A stretch of DNA of 64,000 nucleotides from Streptomyces pseudovenezuelae. GTDB taxonomy: Bacteria > Actinomycetota > Actinomycetes > Streptomycetales > Streptomycetaceae. Made by a program: the position numbers and the translations under genes. The DNA lies in the NCBI RefSeq assembly GCF_001513955.1, contig NZ_KQ948149.1, positions 32,202-96,201 on the forward strand, read 5' to 3'. The notes beneath the pieces were generated by a model that made no database searches, was not told where the DNA came from, and worked only from the letters and a program-made list of their open reading frames with translations. Shown one piece after another: positions 59,299 through 64,000 of the stretch. The stretch's first letter is position 1. Each line of letters begins with the position of its first letter.

Positions 59299-61883
59299 GT
59301 GGCCGCTCGAAGCGTGCCGCACGAGGATGGTCACACCTGTGCCGTCGAGTGACGGCCCTGGCCTGCCGCCATTCGGTCGGCTTCCGGGCCCGTGGGCGTG
59401 ACCCCGAACAGGCCCGTCCCGTTCACCTGAGTGGCGGAACCCCCTACCGGACCGTACCGCCGCATCGCCCATGCCCTTCAGCAGCCCAGCACCGGGCGCC
59501 GAACACGCCCGGGCCGCGCAGAGTGCAGAGGAAGCGTCTCTTGTATCAGCCGACTCCGCCCTCCGCCGACGACGGCCGCGCCGCCCTCGGCGCGCCGACG
59601 CCGGTCTGGAAAGCAAGCGCCGGTCCGCCGCTGCGGGCCATGGACACCGGCATGCCCGAACCAAGGTTTCCGAGCGGCACCCGGCACACCTCGGGGGCGG
59701 CGGAACACCGCAGCAAGCCGACTCCGGAACAGGAGCCGAAGGACACCGCGCCCTCACTGTCGTGGGACCGGGACCCGGTTCCGCCCACGGAGCCCGTACG
59801 ACGCCCGCAGACACTGACGCCGACGCCGACGAGGCAGGGCCGGACTCCGCCTCCGACCGCGAACCGTCCTGCACGCCCTCTTTCACCCGTGCCTGCCAGG
59901 CAGACACAGCCCCCCTCCCCGGCCCATCGCGGCCCGGCCGTGCTTCCCCCCGCGCACTCGGTCATCATTTGCGTGGCGCTCCCGGGTCTCGCCATTTCCA
60001 CGGACCAAGGGCAGTTGACCGGTCAGGGGCTGGAGGGCTTCTACCGCGCAGGCCGGCGCGTGCTCTCCCGGTGCCAGATCCGTGTCGCCGGCCGTGAGCC
60101 AGTGGCGGTCCAGGCCCGGACGACCTCGGCGGATCGCGCACGCTTCGTGGCCACCACGCACGGCTCCCAGGGCGCAGGCCCGGACCCTGACGTCATCGTG
60201 GAGCGCACCCGCCACGCGGACGGGACGGAACGCATCATGCTGCACAGCGCCGCCGCCCGCCCGCTGCGACTGCCGGTGGAGGTGGCACTCGGTACGGATC
60301 TGGCGGATCTGGGCGCTGTCGCCGCGGGTCGAACGGGACCCGAACTGCCCGCCATCGTCCACGACTCCGGCCTGCGCTGGTCCTGCGCCGCCGGCGGGGC
60401 ATCGGTCACGGCCGACCCCCCACCCGCCGACGCCCTCGCGTCGGCAGGCCTGCTGCGCTGGGAGTTCGACCTGCCTCCCGGCGGCAGCGTCGGCCTGGAA
60501 CTGCGGGTACGTCTGGAGGGAGCGGGCCCCGTCCGGGCCGTGGGTCGAGCGGCGACCAGCCCCCTGGCCCCCGCCCGCGCGACGGGAGACCACCCCGCGG
60601 TCCAGCCGCTCCTGCGCACGAGCATCGACGATCTCCAGTCCCTACTGCTGAGAGACCCTGCCCACCCCACCGACAGCCACCTCGCGGCCGGGGCCCCCTG
60701 GCGCTGTGGCCTGGCACCGGCCGACGCGCTCGTCGCGGCCCGAATGACGCTGCCGCTCGGCACCCGGCTGGCCGCGGGCACGCTCCGCACCCTCGCGCGC
60801 ACCCAACTCCCCGCGCAGACAGCGCAGTCCGGCATGATCCCCGGGCCGCGCCGGGACGCGGGCGCCCACCTCCCAGCCTGTTGTACGGGTACCGAGGCAA
60901 CCCTGCTCTTCCCCGCTCTCCTCGCGGAGGCCTTCCGGTGGGGGCTCTCGCCGCAGGACACGGAACAGCTGCTCCCGGCGGCCGAACGATGCCTGGGCTG
61001 GCTGCGGGCTGCCGTAGGGGAGGGGACGTATCTGTGCGACCCACAGCCCGGCGGCCCCGTCCGTTGTGAGACACAGGCGCACGCGCATCGCGCGGCCGTC
61101 CTCGGCGCCGATCTGCTCGACGCGTTCGACAGACCCGGAGGAGCCGCGCTGCGGCAGTGGGCCCGCGAACTGCGCACGGCCTTCCGAGAGGACTTCTGGG
61201 TCGAGGACCGCAGCGGTGGCCGACCGGCGGCCGCTCGGGCCCCCGACGGACGCCTGGTGCCGCACCTCGGCGCCGCGACGGTCCACCTCCTGGACACCGG
61301 ACTGCTGGGCGGGGGCGAACAGGCGCCCGGCCTGCTGGACAGGGTGCAGACCGAACAGCTGGCCCGGCTGCTTGGGAGCCCGGCCATGGACTCGGGCTGG
61401 GGGCTGCGCGGACTGGGCACGAAAGAGGCGGGATACAACCCGTTCGGCCATCGCACCGGTGCCGTCAGAGTCCACGAGACGGCCGTCGCCGTCGCGGGCC
61501 TGGCCACCGCCGGGTACGAGAAGGAGGCCGGCTCGCTCCTGCGGGGCCTGTTGGCCGCGGCCGAGGCCTTCGGCCACCGGCTCCCCGAGATGTACGCGGG
61601 TGAGCAACGTACCGACGGGAGCGCTCCTGTTCCCCACCCGGCTGCCTGCCGTCCGGCCGCCACGGCGGCGGCCACCGGGGTCCTCCTGCTGAGCGCTCTC
61701 GCGGGAATCCGCCCCGACGTCCCGGCGGGGACGGTCACACTGCGCCCCGTGCGCAGCGCACCTCTCGGCGAGCTCGGTCTGACCGGGCTGAGGATCGCGG
61801 GGGCCCCGTTCTCGGTACGGGTCAGCAGACTCGGGCTCGCCATGGTCGAGGAGGCTGCCGAAGGGTTGCAACTGGGGACGTGA
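59295..61883 (+). CDS. Glycogen-debranching-enzyme-like protein with long disordered N-terminus
   Basis: 862 aa. Residues 1-~220 are Pro/Arg/Thr-rich. Residues ~220-420 match a GDE N-terminal beta domain (GQLTGQGLEGFYRAGRRVLS). The rest is an (alpha/alpha)6 glycosidase-like domain: LAPADALVAARMTLPLGTRL, CCTGTEATLLFPALL, GLGTKEAGYNPFGHRTGAV, RVHETAVAVAGLA. In related enzymes as I recall them, these read GRDSLLAARM, GSVDATPLF and HDTALVAAGL. Two Asp are Glu here, and the GRD is PAD. ATG 59295 has GAGGAAAAG upstream and overlaps the DUF4192 stop. Confidence 0.75.
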   Translation: MSGRSKRAARGWSHLCRRVTALACRHSVGFRARGRDPEQARPVHLSGGTPYRTVPPHRPCPSAAQHRAPNTPGPRRVQRKRLLYQPTPPSADDGRAALGAPTPVWKASAGPPLRAMDTGMPEPRFPSGTRHTSGAAEHRSKPTPEQEPKDTAPSLSWDRDPVPPTEPVRRPQTLTPTPTRQGRTPPPTANRPARPLSPVPARQTQPPSPAHRGPAVLPPAHSVIICVALPGLAISTDQGQLTGQGLEGFYRAGRRVLSRCQIRVAGREPVAVQARTTSADRARFVATTHGSQGAGPDPDVIVERTRHADGTERIMLHSAAARPLRLPVEVALGTDLADLGAVAAGRTGPELPAIVHDSGLRWSCAAGGASVTADPPPADALASAGLLRWEFDLPPGGSVGLELRVRLEGAGPVRAVGRAATSPLAPARATGDHPAVQPLLRTSIDDLQSLLLRDPAHPTDSHLAAGAPWRCGLAPADALVAARMTLPLGTRLAAGTLRTLARTQLPAQTAQSGMIPGPRRDAGAHLPACCTGTEATLLFPALLAEAFRWGLSPQDTEQLLPAAERCLGWLRAAVGEGTYLCDPQPGGPVRCETQAHAHRAAVLGADLLDAFDRPGGAALRQWARELRTAFREDFWVEDRSGGRPAAARAPDGRLVPHLGAATVHLLDTGLLGGGEQAPGLLDRVQTEQLARLLGSPAMDSGWGLRGLGTKEAGYNPFGHRTGAVRVHETAVAVAGLATAGYEKEAGSLLRGLLAAAEAFGHRLPEMYAGEQRTDGSAPVPHPAACRPAATAAATGVLLLSALAGIRPDVPAGTVTLRPVRSAPLGELGLTGLRIAGAPFSVRVSRLGLAMVEEAAEGLQLGT

Positions 61884-62001
61884 CCTCGAACGACGCCGTT
61901 TCCGGCAGAAGCGGGCAAGGGAGGTCGCGAACTGGTCGGACGCCAGTGGATCAGTTGCCGCTGCCGCCCGCGAAGGGAGTGTTTATCGTCAGGCAGACGA
62001 C

Positions 62002-62013
62002 TATGATCGCCGC
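62002..62013 (+). promoter_or_regulatory. Leaderless -10 element of the Nudix gene
   Basis: TATGAT (62002-62007), near-perfect -10, 6 nt, ATG 62014. Confidence 0.55.
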
Positions 62014-62772
62014 ATGCCCTACGACCCGTCAGCCTTTCCGCCCTTCGCCGTCACTGTGGACCTGGTCGTGCTGACCGTGCGCCGTCACGCCCTGTGCGCG
62101 CTCGCGGTACGCAGGGGCGAGCCGCCGTTCCAGGGGCGTTGGGCGCTTCCCGGCGGTTTCGTACGGGCCGATGAGGATCTGGCGCAGGCCGCTGCCCGCG
62201 AGCTGGCCGAGGAGACGGGACTGCGGGCCCACGACCCGGCCGTTCCCGCCCAGGACAACGGAGCACACCTGGAACAGCTCGCGACCTACGGCGACCCCAA
62301 GCGTGATCCCCGGATGCGCGTGGTGAGCGTTGCCCACCTCGCTCTCGCTCCCGACCTGCCCGCCCCCAGGGCAGGCGGTGACGCCAGCAACGCGCGCTGG
62401 GCGCCTGTCGAGGAACTGTTGCAGCAGAGCGGCTACGGCCGGGACGGTGAGCCGGTCGCGCCGCTCGCCTTCGACCATGCGCAGATCCTGTCGGACGGAG
62501 TGGAGCGCGCGCGCTCGAAGATCGAGTACTCGTCGCTGGCCACCGCGTTCTGCCCGCCCGAGTTCACCGTCGGAGAGCTGCGCCGGGTCTACGAGGCCGT
62601 GTGGGGCGTGGCACTGGACCCGCGCAACTTCCACCGCAAGGTGACGGGCACACCGGGATTCCTGGTCCCCACCGGCGGCACCACCACGCGACAGGGTGGC
62701 CGCCCCGCCCAGCTCTTCCGGGCCGGCGGCGCCACTCTTCTCAACCCCCCGATGTTGCGCCCCGAAGTGTGA
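62014..62772 (+). CDS. Nudix hydrolase / NrtR-like transcriptional regulator
   Basis: 252 aa. The Nudix box is intact: GGFVRADEDLAQAAARELAE then ETGL fits GX5EX7REUXEEXGU. It is followed by a C-terminal winged helix typical of NrtR (YSSLATAFCPPEFTVGELRR, FHRKVTGTPGFL). NrtR proteins bind ADP-ribose and repress NAD genes. True NrtR repressors often lose the Nudix catalytic residues, whereas here they are kept, so hydrolase activity may remain. No NAD gene is next to it. Confidence 0.85.
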   Translation: MPYDPSAFPPFAVTVDLVVLTVRRHALCALAVRRGEPPFQGRWALPGGFVRADEDLAQAAARELAEETGLRAHDPAVPAQDNGAHLEQLATYGDPKRDPRMRVVSVAHLALAPDLPAPRAGGDASNARWAPVEELLQQSGYGRDGEPVAPLAFDHAQILSDGVERARSKIEYSSLATAFCPPEFTVGELRRVYEAVWGVALDPRNFHRKVTGTPGFLVPTGGTTTRQGGRPAQLFRAGGATLLNPPMLRPEV

Positions 62773-62799
62773 CGGCCCCGAAAACCGGACATAACGCGC

Positions 62800-62812
62800 T
62801 ATCTTGCTACGG
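62800..62812 (+). promoter_or_regulatory. Leaderless -10 element of the ABC ATPase gene
   Basis: TATCTT (62800-62805), 7 nt, GTG 62813. Confidence 0.45.
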
Positions 62813-64000
62813 GTGATCCAGGCCTTCGGACTGACCAGCAATTCCCGCAAGGACCTTCCGCCCGCGGTCGACGACGTGTCCTTCGAAGCCCGAGCGGGCC
62901 GCGTCACCGCGCTCCTCGGAACGTCGGGCGCGGGTAAGACAACGGCGCTCAGACTGATGCTCGAACTCCAACAGGGCCGTGGCCTGACCTACTTCAAGGG
63001 CCGCCCACTGCATCGCATCGCACACCCCTCGCGCGAGGTCGGCGTACTCATGGGCGAGGTGCCCGGCCATCCCGCACGCACGGTCCGCGGACATCTGCGC
63101 ATGCTGTGCGCCGCGGCTGGCGTCCCGGTCCGGCGCGCGGACGAAGTGCTCGAAGTGGTGGGCCTGGTCAGCCTGCGCGACGAGCGGCTCGGCACCCTGT
63201 CGCGTGGCATGGACCGCCGCCTGGGCCTGGCCTGCGCCCTGTTGCCCGACCCGCACACACTCGTGCTGGACGCTCCAGCCGACGGACTCTCCGCTCGTGA
63301 GAGCCGCTGGCTGCACGGCATGCTGCGCGCGCACGCCGCCCAGGGCGGCACGGTCCTTTTCACCACGGCCGAGCCCAAAGAGGCCGCGCGCGCCGCAGAT
63401 CACGTCATCACACTTGAGCAAGGCAGGCTCGTCGCGGACCAGGCGGCCGCGGAGTTCGCCCGCACCAGGCTCCGTCCCCGGGTCGCCGTCCGCACCCCCC
63501 ATGCCGCCCGCCTCGCCGCCCTGCTCGGCAAAGAGGCCCGCACGGCACACCGTTCCGTCGAAGTCGTCCGGGAAGGCGGCAACCGCCTGTCCGTGTACGG
63601 CAGTACATGTGCCGACGTCGGCGAGACGGCCTTCCGGCACGGCGTCCTGGTTCATCAACTCGCCGACGAGGTCGGGGACATGGGGCCCGGTGCGGGTCCG
63701 TTCCCCGGAGAGAGCACGGAAGCGGCACAGGACGCCCGGGCGGGCGGCACAGGGGCGGACCCCGTCGAGCTCGTCGGCAAGGAAGTTGTCGGGGAGGCCG
63801 GGGTGGCCGGGGTGGCAGTGCGGGGAGGGCAGGCGCACGACACCCCCGCATCGTCAAGTGGCTCGTGCGCGCACGGTGAGCGGGTGATGCCCGCCGACCG
63901 GACAGTGCCCGGCGACCAGGCGGCACACGGCAGTCCAGACGCCCGCAGCGGCCCGGCCGTGGGAAGCGGTGACACCGCTCTGGGTCCTGCCATCGCCTCC
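62813..64000 (+). CDS. ABC transporter ATP-binding protein, partial, degenerate Walker B
   Basis: At least 396 aa; the frame is still open at the window end. Walker A LLGTSGAGKTTALRL is intact. The signature is LSRGMDRRLGLA instead of LSGGQ. The Walker B stretch is LVLDAPADGLS, with Ala154 where the catalytic Glu is expected. The switch-His position reads TTAEPKEAARA. From ~residue 290 onward it is Gly/Ala/Glu-rich, probably a linker to a permease part beyond the window. GTG 62813 is supported by a -10 box 7 nt upstream. Confidence 0.8.
   Translation, partial: MIQAFGLTSNSRKDLPPAVDDVSFEARAGRVTALLGTSGAGKTTALRLMLELQQGRGLTYFKGRPLHRIAHPSREVGVLMGEVPGHPARTVRGHLRMLCAAAGVPVRRADEVLEVVGLVSLRDERLGTLSRGMDRRLGLACALLPDPHTLVLDAPADGLSARESRWLHGMLRAHAAQGGTVLFTTAEPKEAARAADHVITLEQGRLVADQAAAEFARTRLRPRVAVRTPHAARLAALLGKEARTAHRSVEVVREGGNRLSVYGSTCADVGETAFRHGVLVHQLADEVGDMGPGAGPFPGESTEAAQDARAGGTGADPVELVGKEVVGEAGVAGVAVRGGQAHDTPASSSGSCAHGERVMPADRTVPGDQAAHGSPDARSGPAVGSGDTALGPAIAS

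Noticed and set aside
1..64000. CRISPR arrays, tRNA/rRNA genes, insertion sequences
   Set aside because: No regularly spaced repeats with unique spacers, no cloverleaf-like sequence noticed and no transposase. A tRNAscan/Rfam search would be decisive.

Overview
The window is chromosomal DNA from a Streptomyces (or very close relative). The evidence is high GC with GC-biased third positions, many GTG starts, several apparently leaderless genes, and typical streptomycete families: a SpoIIE/PAS/GAF phosphatase, an RshA-type RelA/SpoT homologue, nrdR-nrdJ, and an Excalibur-domain secreted protein. From memory, gene order resembles the S. coelicolor SCO5774-SCO5820 core region. That is recollection, not a search result. 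The DNA is mostly housekeeping and regulatory. I saw no insertion sequence, prophage, CRISPR array, rRNA or tRNA.

Layout. (1) 1-9.4 kb: a FAD monooxygenase, the gluABCD glutamate ABC transporter with its divergent two-component system gluR-gluK, an orphan TAXI substrate-binding protein, and a repeat-rich spacer. (2) 9.4-19.3 kb: a K+/H+ antiporter with its RCK_C regulatory subunit, a NarL-type two-component pair, an Excalibur protein, a 962-residue SpoIIE-type phosphatase, a solitary RutA-type monooxygenase and argG. (3) 19.4-31.8 kb: tRNA i6A37 modification (miaB, miaA) with a LigB-like protein between them, dapF, rshA, an M1 peptidase and hflX. (4) 31.8-38.5 kb: a trypsin-like lipoprotein, then a three-gene NIS siderophore cluster made of a class III aminotransferase, an IucA/IucC synthetase and an IucB-type acyltransferase. 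(5) 38.9-46.1 kb: a DNA damage and nucleotide block made of a DinG/XPD helicase, lexA with an SOS box, nrdR and B12-dependent nrdJ. (6) 46.1-54.9 kb: small conserved genes (TerD, YdbC-like, histidine phosphatase, ADP-ribosylglycohydrolase), an MFS exporter with a divergent TetR and two palindromic operators, rnhB and two unknowns. (7) 55.1-64 kb: RecQ with a C-terminal phosphoribosyltransferase-like domain, a DUF4192 protein translationally coupled to a glycogen-debranching-like protein, an NrtR-like Nudix protein, and an ABC ATPase running off the end.

How the parts work together. GluR-GluK very likely senses glutamate and controls gluABCD from the shared intergenic region. LexA, DinG, NrdR/NrdJ, RnhB and RecQ form a loose genome-maintenance neighbourhood. 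The most promising less-described items are the minimal siderophore cluster, the RecQ-PRTase fusion, a free-standing fragment resembling the C-terminus of an SF1 helicase, and a recurrent leaderless promoter layout (TANNNT, then 6-7 nt, then the start codon) that decides several gene starts.
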